A stretch of 64,000 bases of DNA from Carboxylicivirga fragile (lineage in GTDB: Bacteria > Bacteroidota > Bacteroidia > Bacteroidales > Marinilabiliaceae): positions 83,421-147,420 of the forward strand of contig JAFMVD010000004.1 of assembly GCA_025499625.1 (NCBI GenBank). Reading direction: 5' to 3'. Below, in pieces: positions 41,977 through 51,336 of the stretch. The translations under genes and the position numbers were made by a program. Every line of letters starts with the position of its first letter. Within the stretch, counting starts at the first letter, position 1. Below the pieces are notes generated by a model. It worked only from the letters and a program-made list of their open reading frames with translations. It ran no database searches and was not told the origin of the DNA.

Positions 41977-42678
41977 ATGGAAAACAGTTACGGAGTTATA
42001 AAACAACTTATTGATTTATGGGGAGCGTTTGAAAGTGAAGCTCATGAGCAGCATGACTTATTAAATTTTTCAGAATGGCTTGTTGATCAGATAAAGGAAG
42101 AAAATATAGCAAATACTAAATTTGAGAACAACCAGAAGCTGCATTATCATCCTGAAACAGTAGAGTACCTCAGTAAGCTGCAACCAAATTCTCGTTTTCA
42201 AGAGTACATACTGCGGATAGCCCGTTTTGAGGAATTTTATATTCGGAAGTATCTTGTAGATTTACCTTTAAACTCTCGATTAGAGTATTTGTTTTTATTC
42301 ACAATTGAAAACCTTGAGAGAGCAAGGAAAACTGATTTAATAAATATTCACTTGGTTGAATATACAACAGGAATGGACACAATTAGGCGATTGATAAAAA
42401 ACAAACTCCTGAGTGAATTACCTGACAAACAAGATAAAAGAGCGAAAGTACTTTGTTTAACAAGTGAAGGGGAAGACGTGCTTTATAGAGCAAATAGGAG
42501 AATGGATGAAGCTAGAAATATGTTTCTGGCATGTATTAGTCCAAATAAGTGGAAAAAAACCTTATCTGTATTGAGTGAGATTAACGAGTTTCATAGCAAT
42601 ATATACTTAAATCACTATGACAAACCATTTGCTGAAATGTCTAATTTAATGGACTCACTAAAGCATCTACATAAATAA
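41977..42678 (+). CDS. MarR-family transcription regulator
   Basis: A 233-residue protein whose C-terminal two-thirds is a MarR winged helix. FLFTIENLERARKTDLINIH is followed by the recognition helix YTTGMDTIRRLIKNKL and the wing DKQDKRAKVLCLTSEGE. The N-terminal about 90 residues are an extra helical region, larger than the about 140-residue MarR norm, and could bind a ligand. It is divergent from the ParA-like gene and probably regulates it and itself through the palindrome between them. Confidence 0.8.
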   Translation: MENSYGVIKQLIDLWGAFESEAHEQHDLLNFSEWLVDQIKEENIANTKFENNQKLHYHPETVEYLSKLQPNSRFQEYILRIARFEEFYIRKYLVDLPLNSRLEYLFLFTIENLERARKTDLINIHLVEYTTGMDTIRRLIKNKLLSELPDKQDKRAKVLCLTSEGEDVLYRANRRMDEARNMFLACISPNKWKKTLSVLSEINEFHSNIYLNHYDKPFAEMSNLMDSLKHLHK

Positions 42679-42707
42679 AGGAAATGTAAAAGTTTGCAAA
42701 TTAGAGT

Positions 42708-42733
42708 AGCAAAAGAAACGACGTTCTTTTGCT
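42708..42733. terminator. Hairpin between convergent MarR and GAF genes
   Basis: AGCAAAAGAA (42708-42717), loop ACGACG, TTCTTTTGCT (42724-42733). A perfect 10-base stem without a long T tail; a weak terminator or Rho-assisted stop for both genes. Confidence 0.45.
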
Positions 42734-42782
42734 TATGAATTGTAAGTCAATCCACAAGGATTATTCATTTGTAAAGAAAAAC

Positions 42783-43748
42783 TTAAACCGTTAACCCATT
42801 ATTCTTCTGGTAAATAATTGTTGCCAATTCCGTTGCAATGTTATTTAACAAACTGCGTTCTTCCTTAAAAAATGGGCCTTCATCAATATTAGGGCATTTT
42901 TCAGAATATATTACTTCTATTACACCTAACTTATTACCATCAACAATAATATCAGCTGCTAATTTATGCTCACAATTACCAATTGGTTCATTGGTATAAT
43001 CAATACCGTTTAAAACTATTCTGGCTTGTGTTATTTCTGGATATTGCCAAGTGGGAGGTATTAACTTAATAATTTGATGCAATATATCTTCAAGTGAAAT
43101 TGACTTTTGTTTGGTGATGTTCGACATTTTGTATAAGAATGCTAGTTCTTTAACGCGTTCGAGTAGAAGGGATTGAGTGTATTGATTTATTAATATAGCA
43201 CTTAATGTTTGTGCAAAATCCTCAAGTAAGTCAGTACCTAGACTTGAAAAAATTTCACGCTTTACATCTTTTAGCTGGAATAAACCTACTCTCTCATTGC
43301 TATACAAGAAAGGTATGATTAGAAGTGAGTAATCACCATTTTGTTTTGCATTGTTATTGTTTGCTGTTATTCCTAACTTTTGTCTATAAGGAATAACAAA
43401 ATTTCCAAAGTTAATTGTCCAAAAAGTTCCTTTGTTGGTAAAAAAACTTGAAGAATGTTCAAATTTATCTGTGAGTATAGATTCCCAAAGATTATCAATT
43501 ACTTTCTCTGGTAGTTGATTTGATATGTCTTCTTTGTTTATGATTTTGTAATCAAAACCTTTATCTGTGTTATTTATTAACTCAAATTGTGTTTCACTTT
43601 TATGAAGTTTAAGTAATAGTGTTAGTTCAGAACACTCTAACCAATCTCTAATTAAAACTGAAATTTCTTTTATGAAAATAGACCTTGGAATCTCACGATT
43701 GGCAATCTTTAGAATTTCATATGATAGTTTTGTAAGCGTATATTTCAT
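42783..43748 (-). CDS. GAF-domain sensor protein
   Basis: A 321-residue soluble protein. The C-terminal part (about 200-310) carries PPTWQYPEITQARIVLNG, then LGVIEVIYSEKCP, PFFKEERSLLNNIATELA, a GAF-type ligand-binding domain seen in histidine kinases. A first GAF-like domain lies at about 20-185 (LLIIPFLYSNERVGLFQL). There is no kinase, cyclase or HTH domain, so it may be a stand-alone sensor acting on a partner. A perfect -7 element TACCTTTG (43790-43797, minus) lies upstream. Confidence 0.7.
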   Translation of the reverse strand: MKYTLTKLSYEILKIANREIPRSIFIKEISVLIRDWLECSELTLLLKLHKSETQFELINNTDKGFDYKIINKEDISNQLPEKVIDNLWESILTDKFEHSSSFFTNKGTFWTINFGNFVIPYRQKLGITANNNNAKQNGDYSLLIIPFLYSNERVGLFQLKDVKREIFSSLGTDLLEDFAQTLSAILINQYTQSLLLERVKELAFLYKMSNITKQKSISLEDILHQIIKLIPPTWQYPEITQARIVLNGIDYTNEPIGNCEHKLAADIIVDGNKLGVIEVIYSEKCPNIDEGPFFKEERSLLNNIATELATIIYQKNNGLTV

Positions 43749-44222
43749 TTCAATTTATTCGTTTTCAAAAAAACAATTTCTTTCAGCCACAAAGGTAAAA
43801 AATGGTTACCGATAAATAAATAGCTATTAATAATGTTTAAAACAATTATAATTTCCATCTTTTATAATTTTCTTAGGTAGAAAGTTGCTCTAAACCACTT
43901 TAATAATCTTAAGATAGAAAAAATAGTAATTTGTATGAGAGGCTTTTTATTATAGATGTATAAAATAGCTTTTAGAGGCAATGTATCAGTATATTATAAG
44001 TAGCTTTTTCGTTCGGTTATACTTTATATACAGCATGCAATGTCGTTTGAATTGTTTAGGTTACTGATTTTTATGCGTAAGAATTTGCAAACAGTTTGAA
44101 TGCCTTTAGTTGGATGTTTGCATACTTGTTTAGTGAATAAATTTGGTCATTGATTGAACAGATGTGACATTTATATATTGGGTTTGAATGTACTTTTAGA
44201 GCAAATTAAATTTTAATATAAT
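43749..44222. other. Gene-free gap before the PL8 gene
   Basis: No gene seen. The only recognisable element is the minus-strand -7 sequence TACCTTTG at 43790-43797 for the GAF gene. The right part should hold the PL8 promoter, but I see no clear TAnnTTTG match near it. Confidence 0.4.
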
Positions 44223-47200
44223 ATGCGAGAGATTCAATTCAAGAAAAAGCATGCCGTCTTGCTGGCAGTACTTTCAATATATAGTTTTTGCAACTCGCTT
44301 AGGGGGCAGGAATTTCAACACGAAACCTTGTGGTCATTTGAAAACCTTAACCAGAAGCAATGGACTGTAAGCAAAGGGCATAAGATTGCAACAAGTGACC
44401 TGCATTATAAACACGGTGCTCACTCAATGCAATGGGCATGGAAGAAAGCAGGGGGAATTACGTTAAATCATGCAGTTGGGTTTAAACCTTTTGACCCTAA
44501 TAGGGAAGATAAATCAATTCCTTCATTCGCGGTGTGGGTGTATAATGAAAAACCAGTTGATGATCATATTACTTTTGTTTTTGGAACAAATGAGGTGGAT
44601 AATTGTCAGTTTGATTTCGGTTTGAATTTCAAGGGCTGGCGGGCTGCTTGGGTATCATATGAGCGTGATATGCAAGGTGAACCTAAAAGTACAATGAACC
44701 GCTTGTGTATAGAATCGCCTCAGAGTGTTCAAAAAGGACAGTTGTTTATCGATCATATGTTTCTGTGTCAGAATATTGATAGCAGACATCATACGCCTGA
44801 CAATCAAGTGCCCTTTGTTAATGCAGGTACAAAAAGTCACTGGTTGATACAACAGAAGACGAGTTTGGCTAGTCCTGACATAGCATTGCCAGATGCTCTT
44901 CAGAAAACGGATAAAAAAGCGTTTAAGCAAATTAATGAACGCTTTCAGAGTGATATATTAAAAAAGCAGAATGTAAGTGATAAAACGGTTGCTTCATTGC
45001 AAAAGCAATTTGAGCGCTACGGAATTAAGCGTAAGGGTGATCATATTATTGGCTTACCTATTTGGTTTGGACGTAATGCTGAATTATATTTTCCACACAT
45101 AACTCATAAGGAAGCTAAAACCTTCTATAATGCAACTCATCAGAATGTAAAGGCCTATTTTGATTTTATGATGAAAGTAGCTCGTGCTCACGCCAGTAGC
45201 CTTGATATCAATCAAAAACAAGCTTTAGAAAATATCTTTATTGATTTATTTGACCATATGCTTGATCAGGGCTTTGCTGCCGGAAGTGGTTTGGGGACCA
45301 TTCATCACTATGGTTATAATTGGCGAAATTATTACCGAGCTTTGTTTTTAATGCGCGATGTATTGGAAAACAACGACAGACTAGAAGTGGCTACAGAAGG
45401 TTTGCAGTGGTTTGCTGCTCTGGGTGAAGTGTTTCATCAGCCAGAAGTAGATGGGATGGATATAGATGCCTTTAATACTCAGGTGATGGGTCGTTTGGCT
45501 AGTATTTTGATAATGGCTGATAGTCCTAAAAAAATGCAGTACCTGGACTGTTTTGCCCGTTGGATAGATAATGGGCTTTTACCTGCTCCCGGTTTGAACG
45601 ATGCCTTTAAAATTGATGGTTCATCTTATCATCATGCCAATCATTATCCTGCTTATGCTACGGGTGGAATGACCGGAGCTACACGAATGGTGTATTTTTT
45701 GAGTTCAACGCCGTTTCAGGTTAGTGAGGAGGCTCATAATAATTTAAAACGAGCTTTATTGACCATGCGTTTTTATTGTAATAAACTGCACTGGCCTACC
45801 TCTATGTCAGGTCGTCATCCCGAAGGAAAAGGCAAGTTGGTGCCTGAGCATTATGCTATTTTAGCTAACGCCGGATCGCCTGACGGTAAAGGCGCAATTG
45901 ATCAAGAATTAGCAGCCGCTTACCTTCGTTTGGCAGGTGGAAAAAAAGCGAGTTTTGTCAAGGCCTTTAAAAAAGAAGACATTGTTGCAGAGCCAACGCC
46001 AACTGGACATATTACAATGCCTTATGCTTGTTCTTCAATTCACCGTCGTGATAATTGGTCGGTTTCGGTACGTGGTCATTCGCGTTACCTATGGGCTTCG
46101 GAACAATATTTGAGTGCGAATCTCTATGGACGTTATCTGGCACACGGTCAACTGCAGGTAATGGGAGCTGGTGATCCGGTAACACAAACATCAAGTGGTT
46201 TTGTGCAAAATGGTTGGGATTGGAATCGTTTTCCGGGAACAACCGTTATTAATTTACCAATTGATGATTTAAGAGCGAATATTCTTAATGTGGATCAATA
46301 TTCGGGTTACGAAGAAATGTTGTTTTCTGATGAATCTTTTGCAGGAGGTGTTCATGCTCAAAATAAAAATGGTGTTTATGCTTTTATCCTTCACGAACAT
46401 GATAAGTATCAGGGAAGTTTAAGAGCCCGAAAGTCTTATTTCTTTTTTGATAATATGATTGTTTGCTTGGGATCTGGTATTGAAAATGTGAATGAGGAAC
46501 ACCCAACTGAAACAGTACTGTTTCAGAATCATATAGCAAAGGATGATCCAGAATTAGTAGTTGACGATATTGTGTTTGCAGAAGATGAGAAAGAATTTGA
46601 GGCACAAGCATCATGGATGATGGATAACAAAGGTAATGCCTACATTATTCCTTCTGGAAATATCTATGTAAAAAAGGGGCTTCAGCAATCTCGTGATGAG
46701 AGTAGTGAAAAACCAACTGAGGGTAACTTTTCAGCAGCAGTTATTCAGCATGGCAAAGCGCCTAAAGATGCCAGCTATCATTATTGTGTGCTTCCTTCTA
46801 CCACTGTTGAAATGGTAAAAGAAAAAGCAAAAAACAAAGGCTATCAAGTGTTAAAAAAATCGGTTCAAAAACACATTGTTTACAACGAAGAAAGTAATCA
46901 AACTGGCTATGTCTTTTTTGAAGCAGCAAAGGATAATACAGAAGGATTAATTGTTAATACAAATATCCCTTGTATCGCCATGTCCAAGCAAGAAGGTGCT
47001 AGTTTGGTTCTGGATGTTGTTAATCCTGATTTAGCCTTGTATTCTGGTCCTGCGGATGAAATTTACAAAGATGGAAAGCGAGTGGAGCGAAGCATATATT
47101 CTCGTCCATGGAGGTCAAGTTCAAGTCAAGAAACTACTTTGGAAGTAGAATTGGAAGGAGAATGGCAATCAGAAGATAAAGCGATGCTAACAAAAATATT

Positions 47201-47276
47201 AACCAATGGCAATACGATGTTGAGCATAGTTTGTCAGCATGGGTTGAGTCAAAGTGTTGTTTTAATAGCGAAGTAA
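44223..47276 (+). CDS. Chondroitin sulfate ABC lyase-like polysaccharide lyase (PL8)
   Basis: A 1017-residue secreted lyase with the three-part build of chondroitinase ABC. An N-terminal jelly-roll (about 35-190) contains GWRAAWVSYERDMQG. An (alpha/alpha)-toroid (about 200-590) carries the catalytic SSYHHANHYPAYATGG (His and Tyr, near 467-482) and MSGRHPEG (Arg, near 530). The C-terminal beta super-sandwich has SGFVQNGWDWNRFPGTTVI and SYFFFDNMIVCLGSG. Eliminative cleavage of chondroitin or dermatan chains leaves unsaturated disaccharides for GH88. A signal peptide is present but no T9SS tail, unlike the second PL8 at 58795. It stands alone, followed by a terminator. Confidence 0.9.
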   Translation: MREIQFKKKHAVLLAVLSIYSFCNSLRGQEFQHETLWSFENLNQKQWTVSKGHKIATSDLHYKHGAHSMQWAWKKAGGITLNHAVGFKPFDPNREDKSIPSFAVWVYNEKPVDDHITFVFGTNEVDNCQFDFGLNFKGWRAAWVSYERDMQGEPKSTMNRLCIESPQSVQKGQLFIDHMFLCQNIDSRHHTPDNQVPFVNAGTKSHWLIQQKTSLASPDIALPDALQKTDKKAFKQINERFQSDILKKQNVSDKTVASLQKQFERYGIKRKGDHIIGLPIWFGRNAELYFPHITHKEAKTFYNATHQNVKAYFDFMMKVARAHASSLDINQKQALENIFIDLFDHMLDQGFAAGSGLGTIHHYGYNWRNYYRALFLMRDVLENNDRLEVATEGLQWFAALGEVFHQPEVDGMDIDAFNTQVMGRLASILIMADSPKKMQYLDCFARWIDNGLLPAPGLNDAFKIDGSSYHHANHYPAYATGGMTGATRMVYFLSSTPFQVSEEAHNNLKRALLTMRFYCNKLHWPTSMSGRHPEGKGKLVPEHYAILANAGSPDGKGAIDQELAAAYLRLAGGKKASFVKAFKKEDIVAEPTPTGHITMPYACSSIHRRDNWSVSVRGHSRYLWASEQYLSANLYGRYLAHGQLQVMGAGDPVTQTSSGFVQNGWDWNRFPGTTVINLPIDDLRANILNVDQYSGYEEMLFSDESFAGGVHAQNKNGVYAFILHEHDKYQGSLRARKSYFFFDNMIVCLGSGIENVNEEHPTETVLFQNHIAKDDPELVVDDIVFAEDEKEFEAQASWMMDNKGNAYIIPSGNIYVKKGLQQSRDESSEKPTEGNFSAAVIQHGKAPKDASYHYCVLPSTTVEMVKEKAKNKGYQVLKKSVQKHIVYNEESNQTGYVFFEAAKDNTEGLIVNTNIPCIAMSKQEGASLVLDVVNPDLALYSGPADEIYKDGKRVERSIYSRPWRSSSSQETTLEVELEGEWQSEDKAMLTKILTNGNTMLSIVCQHGLSQSVVLIAK

Positions 47277-47335
47277 TAGCCGAAAGAACCTTCATTTAGG
47301 CTTAAATGACAGGTTCTAAAGTTAAAGTGTTTTTT

Positions 47336-47374
47336 AAAAGCCTGTGTTTTGTTAGCACAGGCTTTTAATTTTTT
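47336..47374 (+). terminator. Terminator after the PL8 gene
   Basis: AAAAGCCTGTG (47336-47346), 9-base loop, CACAGGCTTTT (47356-47366), then AATTTTTT. Perfect 11-base stem. It may also serve the convergent gene ending at 47435. Confidence 0.85.
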
Positions 47375-47434
47375 GCATTTATTAATGGAGGCACTATTAG
47401 TAAATCAAGTATCTCTTTTGAATGACTTTAAAGA

Positions 47435-47893
47435 TTAATTCGATTTAACAAATTTGACACCTTCACCAAACCTAAAGCGAGCGATGACTCCCCAATTATC
47501 TGAGTTGAAGCGCATGTTATCTGTAATCATAAAATTTGGCCGCCAATCAAGCCCAATGGTCAGTGGGAAGTCGAATGAATACTCTACTCCAAAGTCTCCC
47601 GCTGCTGCGACATCTAATCCATCTGAGAAATAGAGTTCTGGTCCAACGCCAGGGTAAAATTTTAATCCGATCGGAGTTTCCTCAAGGGCAAATGTCCAGT
47701 TAAAATATGTGCCCAAGGAGATATTGTCATCAAAATACAGAGCACCATGTAGGCGTGGCACTTTCGATAATGGGATAGTCACATCAAGTGCAAAGTCATC
47801 ACCAAATCGGCCTCCTAACTCCCAGTTTGATTGCGCGTTGGAGTATAGTCCAAACGCAAATATAATAATTGTCGTTAAAAATACTTTTCTCAT
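47435..47893 (-). CDS. Small outer-membrane beta-barrel-like protein
   Basis: A 152-residue protein with a signal peptide ending SNAQ and then alternating beta strands rich in aromatic residues (WELGGRFGDDFALDVTIPL, GALYFDDNISLGTYFNWTF, FGVEYSFDFPLTIGLDWRP), ending in WGVIARFRFGEGVKF. This pattern fits an 8-stranded outer-membrane barrel of the OmpA/OmpW-like class. No specific family recognised. It lies alone between the PL8 and sulfatase genes, so a link to glycan use is only positional. Confidence 0.6.
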   Translation of the reverse strand: MRKVFLTTIIIFAFGLYSNAQSNWELGGRFGDDFALDVTIPLSKVPRLHGALYFDDNISLGTYFNWTFALEETPIGLKFYPGVGPELYFSDGLDVAAAGDFGVEYSFDFPLTIGLDWRPNFMITDNMRFNSDNWGVIARFRFGEGVKFVKSN

Positions 47894-48123
47894 TTGTACA
47901 TCATTTTATGTTAATTATATAGAGTTGGAATGGTTCGTTTTTTTACGTTTAAATACGATGTGGTGTATATGTTGGGTGTCTTTACTATTTAGAATTATGA
48001 CTTTGAATCTAAAAGTGACTTGTTGACCCTATTTTATTCATTTATTCCTACTTCTTCTAACTATATTATTGACCCGCATACTGAATGTATGGACATAGCT
48101 TTTTATTGCCTTAAATATTTTTC

Positions 48124-49665
48124 TTAGAACTCGCTCGATTCAGGTAATTGGTAATTCTTATGATCCTTTTTGATTTCTTCGTGCCAATCGAAAAAGCCTT
48201 TGGTCATTTTTTTAACCAATTCAGGGTGTTGATCTGCTAAGTTGTTTTTCTCGCTGATATCAGTATCTAAATTATATAATTCATAAGTATCACTGCGTCC
48301 TTGATAGCGTAATTTCCAGTTTTGAAAGCGAACAGCCCAGCCCGTATTGTCGCCATTGTAAGTTCGATCATGACGCGCTAAAGCGCCATTTGGATCACCG
48401 TAAACTAAAGGCTCTCCAGTTAAATGAAAACCTGTCCAGAATAGCCATTCGTGTGGGTTGTTCTGATTTTTACCGGTGATGTAAGGCATCAAGTTCTTTC
48501 CATCCAGTTTTTTTTCTGGTAAGTTTATATTCAATGCAGCATGTAGTGTTGGATAGATATCCATGCCACTCACAGTTTGTTTATAAACATGCCCTTCTGG
48601 TAAATGATTAGGCCAGCTCATTACAAAAGGAACACGAATGCCGCCTTCTTCAAGAATGTACTTATTACCTTTTAATGGAGAATTGTCAGCATAGGTGCGT
48701 GGTGAACCTCCATTATCTGAAATGAAAAGCACGATGGTATTGTCCTCAATGCCAGATTCTTTTAGTTTATTTGATAGAGCACCAATGGCATTGTCCAGTT
48801 TGTTAAGATGGTACAAATAGCGAGGGCGACCTTCAGGCGTATTTGGTCCAACAGTGTTGACGTACCATTCTAAATAAGCATCCCAGTCACCAGTTGCAGG
48901 GGCCCAATCAGGTACTATATTCAGTCCCATGGTTTTTAAACCATCCTCCGGTATTTGGTGGGTAAACAAATGAACGGCATTGAACGATACCATTAAAAAG
49001 AACGGATTATCCTTGTTATCATCGATATATTGTAAAGACTTATCCAAAATAATATCGGTTGAATAACCTTCCAAATCTACTTGTTCGTCGTTATTCCAAA
49101 AAGGTCCAATGCCCAGATGATTAGCCATTTTGGTAGTGAAGCCTTCTCTGTCGCTTGCTTTGTGACGAATGTAATCCATAGTGCCTCCTTCTTTTCCAAA
49201 GAAATAATCAAAGCCGTGAGAAGTAGGAAAGCCTTTATGGCCAGGACCGGTAACCGGACCGTAATGTGTTTTACCAACCATGCCCGTTTGATAACCGTTA
49301 GCCTTGAGTTGTTCTGCCAATGTTATTTCACTATCAGGGAAGTTGGCGCCATAATTATATACGCCCCAACGTTGCTGCTGACGACCGGTGAGCATTGCCA
49401 TACGTGAAGGACTACATACTGACATGGACACATATGCATTGGTAAAGCGAACGCCATTCTTAGCCAAATTGTCAAGATGAGGTGTATGTACATCAGGGGC
49501 GCCACCATAAGCACTATAGTCAGCATAACCCTGATCATCGGTAATGATAAATAGGATATTGGGTTTTTTGTTGATTTTTCCTTTTTTATGTATACTGCAG
49601 GCCGCCAGTGTAAAGACGGCAAATAAAACTATTCCAAGTTTTAAAATGGATTTTAATGAGTTCAT
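48124..49665 (-). CDS. Sulfatase (S1 family), lipoprotein
   Basis: A 513-residue type I sulfatase. The formylglycine motif is C84-S-P-S-R, the metal site NILFIITDDQGYADY (Asp43, Asp44), and later FISDNGGSPRTYADNSPLKG. The lipobox is LAAC. DDQGYADYSAYGG and the SDNGG segment resemble the arylsulfatase A / N-acetylgalactosamine-6-sulfatase group (GALNS-like), different from the two sulfatases in the first half. A GalNAc sulfate from chondroitin is the probable substrate. It is followed on the minus strand by the terminator-side gap and preceded by the DUF6250 gene 43 bases away, so the two form an operon. Confidence 0.85.
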   Translation of the reverse strand: MNSLKSILKLGIVLFAVFTLAACSIHKKGKINKKPNILFIITDDQGYADYSAYGGAPDVHTPHLDNLAKNGVRFTNAYVSMSVCSPSRMAMLTGRQQQRWGVYNYGANFPDSEITLAEQLKANGYQTGMVGKTHYGPVTGPGHKGFPTSHGFDYFFGKEGGTMDYIRHKASDREGFTTKMANHLGIGPFWNNDEQVDLEGYSTDIILDKSLQYIDDNKDNPFFLMVSFNAVHLFTHQIPEDGLKTMGLNIVPDWAPATGDWDAYLEWYVNTVGPNTPEGRPRYLYHLNKLDNAIGALSNKLKESGIEDNTIVLFISDNGGSPRTYADNSPLKGNKYILEEGGIRVPFVMSWPNHLPEGHVYKQTVSGMDIYPTLHAALNINLPEKKLDGKNLMPYITGKNQNNPHEWLFWTGFHLTGEPLVYGDPNGALARHDRTYNGDNTGWAVRFQNWKLRYQGRSDTYELYNLDTDISEKNNLADQHPELVKKMTKGFFDWHEEIKKDHKNYQLPESSEF

Positions 49666-49708
49666 CGAAGTGTTTTTAAGTGAATAGGCATACGTTAAAA
49701 CGTTTATG

Positions 49709-50443
49709 TTATTTTAGTTGGTATACTTTAAAATTATCTATCGTCATATGGTTTTTATAGGTTCTAATGCCAAAAAATCCACTGGAGTATGGTGACCTGT
49801 CTTTAAAATCATAAATCAATTCACCATTTCGATAATACTGAACATGATCATTGTAAACGATAATTCGAATGGCATTAACTTGGTTTGCAGTAATTAGATA
49901 TTTTACATCATCTAAGTCATGTTCTGGTAAACAAGGTCGTTCGCCACCTCCAGCATACCGTCTGAAGCGTGTTTTTGTATTGTTATGGCCACCAAGTCCA
50001 ACATAGTACAATTGTAAGTTGTGATAATTCTGAAATTTGCCATTTCGATTGGCCGAATTGGCAAAGAAATCTACGCTCTTAGGGTCATTGGCCATCCAAA
50101 AACAATTAAGGTCTGAAACTCGATCATTAGCTCCATCGCTTTCAATTACAACCGCATCGTACTCTATCATAATGTTCCCGTCTAGTTTATTCTTAAACCA
50201 AATAGTACAGCCATTGGCATCATCAATATCCATTTTTCCATTGATGAGCTTAACTGTACCCCCTTTGCCTTGTTCTACAATCCAATTATCCATGTTTTTG
50301 TTAAAGGTTTCATGAATTAATAAGTTCCCTTTACGAGATAAGTCACCAATAAATATAGTTGGACTAGTATTAGCGCAGGATGTTAAAATAATTAAAAAAG
50401 AGATGCGAATGAATCTTGAAAATGTAGTAAGTATTTGTTTCAT
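49709..50443 (-). CDS. DUF6250 lipoprotein (concanavalin-like fold)
   Basis: About 244 residues from ATG 50443 (MKQILTTF, a lipoprotein signal ending LTSC); the frame extends to 50509 but that adds a poor start. Strands such as IMIEYDAVVIESDGANDRVSDL, CFWMANDP, LQLYYVGLGGHNNTKTRFRR and a final FFGIRTYKNHMTIDNFKVYQ form a jelly-roll of the DUF6250/DUF1961 type. Members sit in polysaccharide loci; some related folds are lyases or lectins. The conserved Arg-Arg-Tyr and His residues of GGHNNTKTRFRRYAGG could form a binding or active site. Function unknown to me; in operon with the sulfatase. Confidence 0.68.
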   Translation of the reverse strand: MKQILTTFSRFIRISFLIILTSCANTSPTIFIGDLSRKGNLLIHETFNKNMDNWIVEQGKGGTVKLINGKMDIDDANGCTIWFKNKLDGNIMIEYDAVVIESDGANDRVSDLNCFWMANDPKSVDFFANSANRNGKFQNYHNLQLYYVGLGGHNNTKTRFRRYAGGGERPCLPEHDLDDVKYLITANQVNAIRIIVYNDHVQYYRNGELIYDFKDRSPYSSGFFGIRTYKNHMTIDNFKVYQLK

Positions 50444-50865
50444 TTTTGAAAAATAGTTGAAATACAAAAATACGTTGTTTACTATTTTGATCGTGCAACT
50501 ATTGTTCACTGCAAGTATAGAATTGTACAGTTTTTATAGTGTATTTTGCTTTCTAATATGGTGTTTATTATGCGAAGACATATTTATGGCTGTTTTAAAA
50601 CATAAATATTAACAGTGTGTGGTTAAGAATTGAATTTCATTTTTTTATTAGGTTTGGCTCCATTTATATGGTGATTTGTTTTTTGTACATGAAATACAAT
50701 GTTATTGATGAGTTTTGAAATGAGTGATAATAAAATATTAATCTAATAGAAGTTCATGTTTGAACAAAATAAACCCTTTTATGAATGATTTTGCACGCCT
50801 TGGTTTGAGCTGTAGGATATATTTGCATTGTTAAAGAGTGTGAAATTCTTGTAAAAAAAAAGTAT
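50444..50865. promoter_or_regulatory. Divergent promoter region before the SusCD operon
   Basis: No gene. TATATTTG at 50818-50825 is a perfect TAnnTTTG -7 element ending 40 bases before the lipoprotein start; TTTG at 50790-50793 may be the -33 box, with long spacing as in activator-dependent promoters. The regulator HTCS (23121) is the likely activator. Confidence 0.45.
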
Positions 50866-51285
50866 ATGAAAAAAGCAAGTTTAGGTATTGTCGTTATGTT
50901 GGCATGTTTATTTGTCGCATGTACAGAGGATACTTTTGAGGTAAATCAATTCTCTGACTTACCACCAAGTGACTTAAAGTATTCCCAAATTATTAACATT
51001 TACCCAGGCGCTAAATTTACAAGTGGACAGCCTACGGTGTCTACTTTTGGCAAAAAGCCTACTTTCTCAATTACAAGTGGTCGAACAAGCGCTGCTGAGC
51101 TTGATGCAGAAACATTAGCGTTGTTCTCTATCGCTGATTCAACAGGTATTATAATGCTTGATTTGAATAATCCATTAGGTATTGAGGTTTATTCTTTAGA
51201 TATAAATGTAGAAACAACTAATGGAACAGTTGCATTTAAAGGAGGTTTCGAAATGGAAATAAGTGAGAAACCACTTGAGCCTTAA
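50866..51285 (+). CDS. Lipoprotein heading the SusCD operon
   Basis: A 139-residue lipoprotein (signal ending LFVAC). After it comes a short Asp/Glu-rich stretch and one beta-sandwich domain (SDLKYSQIINIYPGAKFTSG, PTFSITSGRTSAAELDAE, GIEVYSLDINVETTNG). It resembles a single Ig/cadherin-like module of surface glycan-binding proteins, though shorter than SusE/F-type proteins. It is 51 bases upstream of SusC and shares the operon. Perhaps a surface glycan-binding or assembly protein; no named family. Confidence 0.65.
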   Translation: MKKASLGIVVMLACLFVACTEDTFEVNQFSDLPPSDLKYSQIINIYPGAKFTSGQPTVSTFGKKPTFSITSGRTSAAELDAETLALFSIADSTGIIMLDLNNPLGIEVYSLDINVETTNGTVAFKGGFEMEISEKPLEP

Positions 51286-51336
51286 GTTATCTTATAAGCA
51301 ATTTTAATTAATGATTTTTTCTCTAAATAAAAAAAA

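Noticed and set aside
46012..46614. Two minus-strand frames within the first PL8 gene
   Set aside because: Shadow frames of a clear PL8 super-sandwich domain.
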